NCBI GenBank assembly: GCA_016508695.1
Contig: VNKQ01000009.1
Location: 1,240,001 to 1,304,000, forward strand
From: Hyphodiscus hymeniophilus
Taxonomy: Eukaryota; Ascomycota; Leotiomycetes; Helotiales; Hyphodiscaceae
Length of the DNA: 64,000 nt
Reading direction: 5' to 3'
Positions 34,004 through 44,768 of the stretch are shown piece by piece. How positions within the stretch are numbered: position 1 is the first letter of the stretch; each line of letters begins with the position of its first letter. Below the pieces are notes generated by a model. The model did not search any database, was not told the DNA's origin, and saw only the letters and a list, made by a program, of their open reading frames with translations. Made by a program: the position numbers and the translations under genes.

Positions 34004-35105
34004 TCACGAATGCACGGGCGGAGCAGCAGATCCACCCTCATCCTTCCCAGTATCTCCCAGGCCATTGAACAGTCTTGCCTTGACCTCTCCAGCCATCAAG
34101 CCCGTCAGTTCCTCTCCTGTGATTTTGTTGCTATCCCTTAAAACCTTGTCCAACTGCGTATCTACATTCTTCGTCGCTAAAGAGCCGGCCGGTTGTCGAT
34201 TCGTACGTGAGATGCCAGTTCCCGCTTGTCTAATCTTAGAGCTCAGGTCGAGCATCTGCTTACTACTGTAGTCGCGATTCGTAAAGAGAGGGCTCTGGCT
34301 GAGCGTCTGTACCCAGTACTTGTTCCATAGCAGCTCCAACAAATGTGTATCGAGCGAACTCTTGAAATGCGAGACTTCTAAAGAGTAATACCTACTGCTG
34401 TGTGCTCCGAAATCCTCGACCTTTGCAAGAGGAATCGTCTGATATCCATCGCCTAATCCAGATTCTGCAGGCTTGTAATTCTCAGGGTATGTACGGAAAG
34501 CACCAATCTCGACCTTGCCGGCGGAGATGGTTCGGTCGGGGTCGATGACAACTGCGAGGAAAGGATCGGAGAAGGTTTGCTGTGTAGCTTGCGTTGAGAC
34601 ATCGATACCACTCAGCCAGCAGCCGTAGCCTGGATGACTATGATACCATCCTACGGCGTTCTCCAGCTTTCCTTGATCTCGACAAGCTTGAAGATAGCCA
34701 ACCATGTATTCGTTTGCCTCATCTTGAGCATTGACTCGTGTTTCGGTACCCTCGACGGGTAATCTGAATGCATCTGTGACGATGATGGTATCTCCGGCGA
34801 TCTTGCCCTGCATCAGGCCCATGACTTCAATCGAGCCGCCTGATCTGGCGTGCATGACCATTTTGAGGAGGGCAACGGCAGAGATGCGGACATTTTTAAA
34901 ATGATGAGGGTCTATTTTCCATGGCTTGGCATCGCCGATAGCCTTTTGTTCCTCCGTATCGTAGGTGTAGAGGGCATCTTTTTGAGGATCAACGAGTTGG
35001 ACATTGTTATCGAGCTCTGTTTGTGATATTGTCAGCTCGAATTCAAGACGGATGTGTAGTTGCATTAGTTTTCAGCTTACCCCAGCTCTTAAAAGCTTTA
35101 TCCAT
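34004..35105 (-). CDS. csn5: COP9 signalosome subunit 5 (deneddylase)
   Basis: The catalytic JAMM metalloprotease of the COP9 signalosome. It removes Nedd8 from cullins and so controls SCF-type ubiquitin ligases, and in moulds development and light responses. Exons 35081-35105 and 34004-35016, joined by a 64-nt intron (GTAAGC...AACAG), give 345 residues. The MPN+ core is complete: Glu72 in EVMGLMQGK, then HSHPGYGCWLSGID with His134, His136 and Asp147 as zinc ligands. The N-terminus MDKAFKSWELDNNV and the length match the family. It is divergent from ase1, with 480 bp between the starts. The identification is firm. Confidence 0.96.
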
Positions 35106-35585
35106 GGTGGCAGCCTTGAGAGGAGTCTTATGAGATTAGATGATTGTTGCTGTTGAGTCCAAGTTTCTTAGATAATTTGAAGAAGCTGGGCAGGTTGAAA
35201 GTCGCAGCCTTGCCGGAGCTTTAGTGGGGCAGGCGGCAGATCCGTTAAACCTAATTTGGCGATTGTGAAACGGGAAGGAGCGATTGCTGTGCCAACCTGT
35301 AAAACACAAAGGACAAGCATCACGTCCTCGACACTGCTTTGGAACTTGGAAGAGAACTCCAGACCGCGAACTTTCCAAAAATAAAATCCATTCATTGATG
35401 AGATTATCTCCAGCACTTTTCGAGGTTTCGCAGACGCGGTCACGCTTGAATCACTGCTGAGCCGCCCTAATAAGTCAAAACCGCTCCAGGTGTCTTCGCG
35501 GCCACTTGCATTCCTCGGTAGCTCACACCCAAATACCTCGACCCCATCAAATCCAGACACTCAACGCGCCGCTGCGCTCATCATC
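35106..35585. promoter_or_regulatory. Shared upstream region of csn5 and ase1
   Basis: 480 bp between divergent start codons. The sequence has no open frame with coding character and no element I can name with confidence. Confidence 0.5.
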
Positions 35586-38021
35586 ATGGATAGCAGTTAC
35601 CTATCGTCGCAGGTTTCAACCATCATTGGGCAGCTTCATGGTCTCTTCGACGAAATTGGGGTTCCCAATCATGAGCGCGAATCCAGAGAGTCGGAGGTCA
35701 GTTATACAGGACAGTGACGGCTCAATTCTCTGACATACTCTATTTAGCTATTCGCTGCTCTGTCCGAGACACTACACAATCAAGTACGCCTTGTCGCTGC
35801 TGAGAAGAATGAAATGACGGAGGAAGCACAGCGAATTATTACGACCATCAAGCAGATGGAAGCATCCATCAATGGCCCCCAGGACCGACATGAATACGAG
35901 GCAGAAGATGAGGACCTACGAATTACTACACCTTTGGTTCCATGTTTGCGAGCACTTAAGGAGAAGCATCTTCAAATATCAAGAATACACAAGGAGCGAT
36001 TCGAGCAGGTGAAGAGTGAGTGCAATGTGTTGTGGGCGAGCAATGGGCGGTACTGATTATCTACAGAGCTTGTACAGGCGCTTGAATCCTACTCGTCCCA
36101 TCTTGAGAAATCCTTCATCAAAATCACGCTTCCCCCTAGCTCTTCGAACTCGAGTATCCCTCCCACCTTCGATCTCTCCACAACATATGTAACTGCTCTC
36201 GACGATGAGTTCACCCGGGTTTATGAAGAATATACACGTCGCGTCGCTACTGTCAAAGCTCTGTCAGAAAACATCATTCAATTGTGGGCAGAACTCGGAA
36301 CTCCACAGGCTCAGACAGACGCCATGATTGTCAAATACTACCGCGACTCCCCAGAACAACTTGGCCTCCATGAGGAAGACATCGCTAGGTTGCGGGCGAA
36401 GCGGGACAAACTCTCGGATGAGAAGAAGGTTCGCGAGAAGCGTTTGAAGGATCTCAAGGCAGCGGTTGAGGGTTTATGGGAGCGACTCGGTGTTGAAGAG
36501 CATGAGCGGAAGAAGTTCCTCAACAGCAATCGTGGATGCGGCGTACGGCAGATTAACGAGTTCGAGGACGAATTATCAAGACTGAACGAGCTCAAGAGAC
36601 AAAACCTACATCTATTTGTTGAGGATGCACGGTATAAACTTCAAGAACTTTGGGATGGACTCTATTTTTCGGAAGAGGAAATGTTGGACTTTACGCCCGC
36701 ATTCTCTGACGTCTACAGCGATGCTTTGCTAGAGGCACATGAACAAGAGATCGGCCGTCTTGAGGCTCTGAAAGAACAGCGTGCCCCAACTCTCAGTCTT
36801 ATTGATCAACATCGCTCCCTGGTCAAAGACCGCAACGACCTTCAAGCTTCCAGTCAAGATGCATCGCGTCTGATGATGCGTGGTCAGAAGGGTGAGAAGC
36901 GTGACCCGACACGTTTGTTGCGAGAGGAGAAGATGCGCAAGCGTATTGCGAAGGATTTACCCAAGATTGCGGCGAATTTGAGGAAGACTTTGGAGAAGTG
37001 GGAGGACGATTACGGTCGGCCATTCTTAGTTCATGGAGAGAGATACCTGGACGAGCTTGACGCATCTGAAGCGAGGCCCGCTCCTGGTCCCAGATCAAAG
37101 ACCCCAGCTGGCCCTCCACCATCCACTGTGAGAAACTCGAAGGCTCCAGCAGCTACTGCGCCTAGTAGAGCAAACAGCGTCATCAGAGCTCCACCGCCAA
37201 GAACAGGTGCTAAAACACCAGTGGCTGGAGGAGGTGGAACTCTGAGGCGTAACCCGCTTGTCAACTCTGTTAGCGCATCAGGTGCTCGATCGCCTTCAAA
37301 GATCCCAGCCCGCGCCCCATTGTCGAACCTCAACCATGGTGGCAACTCTCCAGAGCGGAGAGTTCGCCCAGAATCAAGAGCTGACACTGGCACTATTCGT
37401 GGGAAGATGGCACCTCCTCCAAGAGCCCCACCGCCCCGGATGCGAGACCTTGTCGAAGTTCCAACGCCGGTCTCGCTTTTCAGAGCTGAGAGTGTTACAT
37501 CAAGTGGTAGTGTCCGACATGTTTCTCCCGAGGATGTTTATTTCGATGGAAACTTACCACAGCATACTCGGCCACAATCGTACCATGAACTTCATCCATC
37601 GATGAGACAAGATGAGCGCTTTACGCAATCGACCTCCTATCCCTCTGCGCCTTCAAGCCGCCAGATCTCGAATACATCGGCTGCAACAACCGCAATTTCG
37701 GGCTCAGAGAATGTAAGTTCCTGAAAGTGTTTCTACGTCTCCGGATGTATGGTACTAATTGAGTTGTAGTGGGAGACATACGACGACGTTTCGGAGCCAG
37801 AACAAGATGCCACAGACGAATACTACGCCAAGCTTCGTGCAGCTAGAGGAAAGCGATACACCCCGGATGATGGCTATGCTACCCCTCAAGGGGGCCAGAT
37901 AAAGAAACAGAAAGGCATTCCCCCTGCGTATGCTGGCCATGCAGTCATAGATGCTGAGGGTCATCGAATTGCGTCGAACAGTGAAGCTGGCTGGACGGAT
38001 GCCGATGAGGAAGCATTCTAA
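35586..38021 (+). CDS. ase1: Ase1/PRC1/MAP65 anaphase spindle midzone protein
   Basis: A homodimeric crosslinker of antiparallel microtubules at the spindle midzone and in interphase bundles. Exons 35586-35696, 35748-36015, 36067-37712 and 37770-38021 (introns of 51, 51 and 57 nt, all GT-AG) give 758 residues. The N-terminal half is long coiled coil: dimerisation (SSQVSTIIGQLHGLFDEIGV) and a spectrin-like rod. The conserved microtubule-binding block includes LWDGLYFSEEE and, further on, LREEKMRKRIAKDLPKIAANLRK with EKWEDDYGRPFLVHGERYLD. The last 270 residues are Pro/Ser/Arg-rich and disordered, as expected for the regulated tail. The last exon adds a short acidic and then basic end (DDVSEPEQD to DEEAF). 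The family assignment is firm. Confidence 0.94.
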
Positions 38022-39740
38022 CTTTTTTTCAACATTGCAATCTGAGTTTGGCTCTTTCTGGCTCTGCATGACTGACGCTTCCTGACGAATAACGATGACC
38101 TGGATATCATGATAGCCACGTTTCCGTCTTTGTTGCACTGTTCGTGGCTCAAAAAAGCTTCGTTTCTTGTATCTTTTTTTCGGCATGGATGATATCTGTT
38201 TTAAGTACTTATTACGGTGGTTGAGCATATCAGCACTGGTCTGGTTTTCTCCGCATTCGCAATCATTGGGTGGAGGGCTGTTGTGATTTATGTCTGGAGT
38301 ACAGGATGGACCGCAAGGGAGGGCATATATCATGGCGTCACGATGGATCACTACGTATTTGTCTGGAGTAGAATTGAAATGAAGATTTGGCTACAAGTCA
38401 TCGGTAGTTTTTGGCTACCTACCTATGTACTTACCTAAAGTCCTTGTCTGATGATTACATTCCTTTTCCGGGCAAGTAGACAGAGCTCGAGCATCTGGGA
38501 ATGCAGATGCTAAATTTCCAATGTCTACGCTCTTGAAGACCTCCACCTCAGCTGGAAACGGCGTCGCGGGGTACGGTGGCCATCGACGAACTGCAGTAAA
38601 CGGATGCCGAGCATGAGCAGTATGAGCGAGTGATATACGAGAAAGTATGAGATATGTCCTCGAGAACGGAACGAAGTCAATGGCGTATCTGGGAAGGGGA
38701 ATGGTAGAGTTGAGCTCCTGCTCGTGTTCTTGGTATATTGAAGTGCATTGTTGTATAAAGTCAGTATTACATAAGTTGCGCAAGCACTTACATCCGAAGG
38801 CGAAATAGAGCTCTCCAATGGGAGCCTAGCACGAAAAATAGGACAAGAGACTCGGCATCACGTATAGACCGCGACGAAGAGCAGTCCGGATGCGAGTTCC
38901 GATGGGCAAGGTGAGGGACAAGACGATGGAGTGGAGCTTAAAGATTCAAGCTTTAATAGATGAATAACTTGAGTTGAAGGGGAAGAATTCATTGTCCCGT
39001 GATGAACATACATTACTCCTCTCAACCAATCGATAGTCAAGGTCTTGGGCGTTGAGCTGGACCTTTTTCGCAGTCATGACTGTAGTAGAGGCTATAACTG
39101 GCTTTCGCACTCTTAATCAAATCCCAGAGAACACTTCATGCCGCATAGCTCAAATGAATTGAGTTGCCTAATTGATTTGGGTTGCACTACTCACATGATT
39201 TTTCAACAACTGTCGTACCGTTTTCAGCGTCGTAAAACTATTATTCCCATCCCAAGTTGGAAGCTGGAAGCTTACCGTAGCCTTGTAGCGAGCTCCAAAA
39301 ATCCTCCGCATTCATCGCTATTGTGACAACGGTCAAATGTAGCCTCTGCGAGGTACGTTGCACTCTGGCTACCGTGCAGTTTTTGTGTAAACGTTCGGAC
39401 GTACAGCCATAGGGAAACGAATGAATGAATGTGTGTAACTTTGAGGCTCACAATACTTGTATTTCTGAATAGCACTCGCCATGGTCACTTCAGCTGGGGC
39501 TTTTCCGGACCGTCTTGACAAGGTGCCACATTCAAGACTTCAAATAGGCAGAGCTTCCCTTGCAACTTGCAAGACTTCTGCCTCTTTTGTAAATCCAGCA
39601 CCAATGTGTATCCACGTATATGTGGAGGGATGCTTTGAAGTTTCTGATCGGTGTGAGTAAGTGCTTTTCTAGAAAAACGAGCTCGCATCTGTGGGCAGTA
39701 TGGATCATTGATATCGATTCTCATGCCTTCTTTTAACCTT
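38022..39740. other. Convergent 1.7 kb intergenic region
   Basis: It lies between the 3' ends of ase1 and the fluoride exporter gene. Several short frames occur on both strands but none looks coding. No RNA gene or repeat is recognised. Confidence 0.4.
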
Positions 39741-41390
39741 CTAATGCGTACATAGCGCTGACGAGAAACCTATCGTCCACTGCATACTCCCCATGATAAC
39801 GATCATGAAACACAATGCCGCGACTACACTCGTCGTACCATACCGATACGCATGCCACCTCCTCAACGAGCCCAGCTCACTGACCCAGGTACTGACTGTC
39901 GTCAAACATCCACAAAACCCATCCTCAATACCTTGCAGCACCTGACATCCAACAACGCCTCCTAATGGTACATGCTGAAGGTCCCAAGTCATCCCTAAAA
40001 TTGCCGTTCCAAACATATTAACCACGAAAGTGCCTAATGGAAAACTGGCAACCATTCCGTTTAGATACAACGAAGCATAAAATCTCCCAAGACATCCTAG
40101 AGGTGCAAAAACAAGTGCGAAGACTGCTCGACCCCGCCAAATCTCCGTCCCGCCGCTGTGTCGGTCTGGAGGGAAAATCGCGAGGATTATGGCGCCTAAC
40201 CAGCAGCCCAAAGCAAGGAAGACCACTAGGCGATCGAGTATCTTGCGACTCAATGCAAAGGGTAGACTGGGGGTGAATCGCTCGAAAGCAATAGCGACAT
40301 GCGCCCCGATGTGTAGCCCGGAGATACAGAGCGTTACAGTGATGATTATCACTGCTAGGAGAGCCATGAATGAGTATCCCCCATTCCGGGGAACTGTTGA
40401 GGTAATCGAGCTAATGGAAGTGTAGTCCCCTGGGTGACTGAGAGGTGTGGGTAGGTCATTGGACATCGCAAGGAACGCGTCGCGGATGAACGAGGAAAAT
40501 GAAGTGAAGCAACCGCAGAAGCCGGTTGCCAAACCTATGTACAGCGGAATAGTCTTCTTTGTTGATGCGTGTGCCTTTTTGGCAGCTAGGAGATCCACGG
40601 TGCGCTCTGATCCACTCTCCTCATCTTGCGCCAGTTTCCTTGCTCTTTGGACTTCTAGGTCGTATGTTGGTGTCCCCCATTCCTCTTTGAATAACATCCG
40701 GTCTTCGCTCAGAAAACCCATGAACACACTTCCCCCAAAGTTGGCCCACAGCTCGCTAAATGCAATTGGTGCACCAGGGTAGAATGTAATAGATTGCAGA
40801 CCAAGTCGAGCCAAAGTTCCAAGAAAGGAGAATAATATAAGATATGAAAGTGTATATAGTTGCGTCGCAAGCCTTGAAATTCGTTGATCGTCTTGTTCTT
40901 CCATTTTCTCTTGATCCTTTCCTCTTACGGATCCTCCCCTTTCTTCTTGCTGCCTCATCTGGTAGTCCTTCTCCGCGTTTTTCGCTTCCTCCAATGATTT
41001 GTGCTGATAGATAGGATCTTCTCTTGGATTCGCCACCAGCGACTGAGTGGCTAGCTCGTCTAGGTTGGCATAATTGTCTGGAATATTATACCCAGCATCG
41101 TTCGAGTGTGGCCCAGAGAGAGATATCTTTCTCGGTTCACTAGATGATCTCTTACCCAAAGAGTTTTGCCGTCCTTCGAGCGATCGAACGCGAGAGATGG
41201 TATGTTCGTCGGGATTTTGTATTGGCGCAGGATCCGCTGCTTCGTCGATGTTTCCATAATCATTGGGTATATCGTAGCCGGTTTCATGCGATTTCTTTCG
41301 AGCCTGCAATCTTTTGGAACCAGAATCGCTGGCTATAGTGGCTCGAAGCTGTGTTCGCTCGTCGTCGTGGGTGCTGCTCGACGTCGTCAT
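39741..41390 (-). CDS. FEX1: Fluoride exporter, two-domain FEX/CrcB family
   Basis: A plasma-membrane channel that lets fluoride leave the cell; loss makes fungi very sensitive to fluoride. It is a single-exon gene of 549 residues. The first 180 residues are hydrophilic and contain a duplicated motif, GYDIPNDYGNIDE and GYNIPDNYANLDE. Two fused CrcB domains follow, with about nine membrane segments. Each has its signature: WANFGGSVFMGFL with GFCGCFTSFSSF in domain 1, and TFVVNMFGTAILG with GFCGCLTTVSTW in domain 2. Dual-topology bacterial CrcB is a homodimer; the fused antiparallel arrangement is the eukaryotic form. The start at 41390 is the first ATG. It is divergent from the uracil phosphoribosyltransferase gene. 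Confidence 0.94.
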   Translation of the reverse strand: MTTSSSTHDDERTQLRATIASDSGSKRLQARKKSHETGYDIPNDYGNIDEAADPAPIQNPDEHTISRVRSLEGRQNSLGKRSSSEPRKISLSGPHSNDAGYNIPDNYANLDELATQSLVANPREDPIYQHKSLEEAKNAEKDYQMRQQEERGGSVRGKDQEKMEEQDDQRISRLATQLYTLSYLILFSFLGTLARLGLQSITFYPGAPIAFSELWANFGGSVFMGFLSEDRMLFKEEWGTPTYDLEVQRARKLAQDEESGSERTVDLLAAKKAHASTKKTIPLYIGLATGFCGCFTSFSSFIRDAFLAMSNDLPTPLSHPGDYTSISSITSTVPRNGGYSFMALLAVIIITVTLCISGLHIGAHVAIAFERFTPSLPFALSRKILDRLVVFLALGCWLGAIILAIFPPDRHSGGTEIWRGRAVFALVFAPLGCLGRFYASLYLNGMVASFPLGTFVVNMFGTAILGMTWDLQHVPLGGVVGCQVLQGIEDGFCGCLTTVSTWVSELGSLRRWHAYRYGTTSVVAALCFMIVIMGSMQWTIGFSSALCTH

Positions 41391-41824
41391 TTTTACTGGT
41401 TGTCCCGGTGAATAGCTAGACTATCCTTTTTCTCCTTCATCTCACTGGCTCCTACGGTAGTAGAGCATAGTCGATGTTTCCTCCTTGGCTGTTGGGGCTG
41501 CAAAGACGAAAGATCGTGTAGATGGGATCAACTTATTACTGTATGATTTCATAGTGCAAAAGTCGACGGATTCGATGAGATGCCAATCCAGCCATACCTA
41601 AGCGAGCTAAGCCAAGCCGAAACCCCTGTTTTCTGGCTACTGTACCTTTAGCGCTGCGATAACGCTTCTTATCTGGTTGGAGGGGTCGTCGGCATTGGAT
41701 GCAGGGGAAGCTGCTTCAAACTCACCGTCCCTATATATTCTTCACGTCCACTCCATCGTTGCTAGGAACAACATATTGCTCGACTTTTTCTCCAGGCGTC
41801 ACTCTTCTCTTAAATCTCCTCGTC
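41391..41824. promoter_or_regulatory. Shared upstream region of FEX1 and UPRT genes
   Basis: 434 bp between divergent starts. It contains GATA-type cores (GATAAC and CTTATC near 41659-41673) and a TATATA stretch at about 41733-41738, about 90 bp before the UPRT start. These are short motifs and only suggestive. Confidence 0.45.
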
Positions 41825-42636
41825 ATGTCCCAATCATTACCACCCAACGTCCATGTCTCAACACATCCATGCCTCCAAGCCAAGCTCTCCCAGCTCCGCG
41901 CAAATACAGCCAATGCTCGAGAAACGAAGGCGCTGGTGCACGAAATAGCTTTGATTGTTGGAATAGAAGCAACAGCTGCTGGCTTAAGCACCAAGAGAGG
42001 CTCTACTGTACCTCTCCTCTCATCGTCTCAATCCTCCAACCAGAGCCAAGCTGAAACTTAAGCAGAGTAAAACTCCTCTCGGGTATGAATATACAACCAC
42101 GACCATCTCTCCAGAGACGATATCTCTAGTCCCGATCTTAAGGTCCGGGTTAGGCATGCTAGACGGTATGTCGCCCTCTCCGCGCTGTGGGGAAATCTCT
42201 TTTAACGGCCAAAGCAATACAAATCCTCCTCCCAAACCCCGTCCCGGTACACCACCTTGGTCTTTTCCGCGAACCTACTACTCTTGAGCCAGTAGAGTAT
42301 TACAACAACCTTCCCTACCACATCCCACCTCCATCTTCTCCGTCTTCCACCGAGAATTCCTCAGCATCAGAGCTTGCTTTCCTCCTAGACCCCGTGATAG
42401 CGACTGGCGGAACTTGCGCTGCTGCTATCCGGACGCTGAAGGAGTGGGGCGTGAAGAGGATTATTGTCATTGCTGTACTTGGGGCAACGCCAGGTGTGTT
42501 GAGGGCTGCGAGCGAATGGCCAGAGGGAACGGAGATTTGGATGGCGGGCCTCGATGAGCTGCTTACGGAAAGGGGTATGATTAGACCAGGGTTGGGGGAT
42601 GTGGGAGACAGGTTGTTTCTAACTATTGGAAAATGA
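41825..42636 (+). CDS. Uracil phosphoribosyltransferase family protein
   Basis: This family makes UMP from uracil and PRPP in pyrimidine salvage. Exons 41825-42007, about 42063-42165 and 42215-42636 give 235 residues. The second intron (GTATGT...CAAAG, 49 nt) joins GLGMLDA to IQILLPNPVPVHHLGLFREP. The first intron has a GTACCT donor at 42008, and three AG acceptors (ending 42050, 42062 or 42065) keep the frame, so a few residues near 62-66 are uncertain. Family marks are LVPILRSGLGMLD, the PRPP loop LLDPVIATGGTCAAAI, and PGLGDVGDRLF near the end. The protein is closer in form to bacterial UPRT than to the longer Fur1, so it may be a paralogue; activity on uracil is inferred. Confidence 0.87.
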
Positions 42637-43313
42637 GCGAAGGTTACAGAATGGATTGGGGGATTGGTGCAAGTTGAATGAGCGGCGGTATTACGGCCCG
42701 GTTTGTGAAAGTTGGATGGACGGGAAAATTGCACTGTGTGCATGAGAATAGCTGTGCCAGTAATTCACAGAATAGAAACTAAAATGGCCAAAGACACAAA
42801 TCATAAGTACAGCAGCTTATTTCATGCTCGTACTTTACAGGCCTTAAACAATGGTATCCTCCGCAAACTCCTGCTCAAACGCCAATAAACCTCGCTCAAA
42901 TCCAATGCAAAGTACAAGTAATATATCTCGAGCCAGACTCATCGTCCCCAGGTATAAACTGAAAAGGAAGGAAGTCGCCGAACGAACGCATGATACTGGG
43001 CTAGTGTCATCACGTCGCGTGAGTATATCCTCCAAATATGTGGTCGGGTCAACAAGAAAGTCGTGCCAAAACTCATTTATCCATATTTGTTAATCCGGTA
43101 TTTCGAGTGTAGGCTTGAGAGTGTCTTCGAGACGGGTAAAATGGAGTGATGTAGGGAAGCCTGGAGATCGGATATTCGCTCGCAGGCTCTCGGCGGCTTA
43201 TTTCTGGTGATTCTCGCCCTTAATATCTCGTAGCACCCCTCCTCACAAGACGCATTTCGCGCCAACGTAGACTTCCAAAACTCGATGCTCGTTCCTCCCT
43301 TTCGTTATGTTAC
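42637..43313. other. Convergent 3' intergenic region
   Basis: 677 bp between the ends of the UPRT gene and the Sec2-domain gene. No additional gene is seen. Confidence 0.5.
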
Positions 43314-44116
43314 TCATCGTTCCGGCGCTAAAAGCCCTTTTACCCTCTCGATCCTCTGCACCGCGCTCTCCAGCCGTTCCAATCTCTTCCTCTTTTCTCC
43401 ATCCCTCCTCTCCAACACCTCTACTCTCTCTTCCAACTTCGCCCGGGCCTTGCGCTCCGTAGCCACCATCTCATTCGCCTGCTGGAACAGTTGGGCGCTT
43501 AACTCCTCTAGTTCACCACTCGCCTCATCTAATTTCCCCTCTGCTGCCTGCCGCAGATTCTGTTCTCGCGTTAGGGCGGCTACAAGATCGTTGGTTGAGG
43601 GGCTGTTAGGGTTAGGACTGTTGGGTATAGACCCTCCGTTGAGGTTTGGGGTTGATTTTCTGGTGCCGAGGAATAAGGACAGCCGATTTTGGATCGGGAT
43701 GTAGGAGGAGCGAGTTGGGCTGCTGCTTTGTCGGTCGTCGAAGGGGACGCTGTGGACGGCTGGCGAGTTTTGAATGCTGTCTGTTCGCTGGTTTGCTCGA
43801 AGTCTTTGGATTTCGTCTTCGTAGTCTGCCCATTTGTCCACTGTTGAAATGTTAGGCTCGTTCGCTCGGTCTATCACTTCAAGGAGAGAGAGAACGAGGA
43901 AGACAAACCGGCAGATGTGGCCTTTTGCGTAAGTAATCGGACCTGTGCTTCTAAGTCCTCTATCCTCTTCTGCGCTTCTGAGGCTACGTTTGAGTGAGTT
44001 GGATTAGGTAGACTCATTCCACAATTTGAGCACGAGGTGTGGTATCCATCAGCTGGCTCGGAAATCGTGAGAGTCATTGTTGTTGACATGTTTTGGGAGT
44101 GTATTGTCTGTGACAT
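43314..44116 (-). CDS. Sec2-type Rab GDP/GTP exchange factor domain protein
   Basis: Sec2/Rabin8 proteins activate the Rab GTPase Sec4/Rab8 on secretory vesicles on the way to the growing hyphal tip. Exons 43909-44116 and 43314-43840, with a 68-nt intron (GTTTGT...CAACAG) in phase 1, give 244 residues. A CSNCGM pair opens the protein (about residue 30). A first coiled coil follows (EAQKRIEDLEAQVRLLTQKA), then a Ser/Pro-rich linker. The long Sec2 helix comes last (LRQAAEGKLDEASGELEELSAQLFQQANEMVATERKARAKLEERV), including the exchange motif around LFQQANEMVA. The protein is short compared with yeast Sec2 and lacks its long C-terminal half; fungal short forms exist, so truncation is not implied. 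Activity on Sec4 is inferred from family. Confidence 0.85.
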
Positions 44117-44768
44117 TTGCTTTCTGGTGTGCTGTATTCACAAGACGCTAAAGGATGAGGCTGAAAAGTTCGTGTAGTTTGATGAGTGAGGGAACGACTA
44201 TATAAGTCAAGGTCGGTAAATGAAGAAAAGAAGAACCTCTCTCGTATGAGTTTGTTCTTATTATTCATCAGGGGTTTTGCTGGTGCTTGTGTATTACTCC
44301 GCCACGATGTTCCCTTCCGACTTCGAAACTTAATCCCTGCTTGCTCATCGCCCCTCGGCCCTTAAACAGTCGACCTCGACTTCGAAATGTTTGAGCATTA
44401 AAAACTCTAAGATTGAAATCTGTCACAATGAATAAAACTCTGGTATCTAAACTACTTCAATTTGACAATTTAGCCAAGGTATTCAAACATTTGAGCAATT
44501 TCAGTCCCTGATATACAAACATCTAAACCACTTCCCAGGACCTTGCCTTTTCCAGAGTCTCGTAGTACGACATCAAACGCTAATCCTCGTGTGTGGATTT
44601 TGGATGAGCAACCTCACTGGGTTGGGTTCTCTACGAAATGATCAGACTGGAAGTGCTTTTCCTCTCCAGAGGCATACTTGCACTTTACATCCACCGAAAT
44701 ACCAAAATACAACTAGCCCATGCGATGCCAATCATAAAGTCGTAAGGTCATAGAGCTATGTTTTCAGC
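44117..44768. other. Intergenic: Sec2-domain gene promoter and lig4 3' flank
   Basis: 652 bp. The side near 44116 is the promoter and leader of the Sec2-domain gene. No other feature is seen. Confidence 0.5.
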
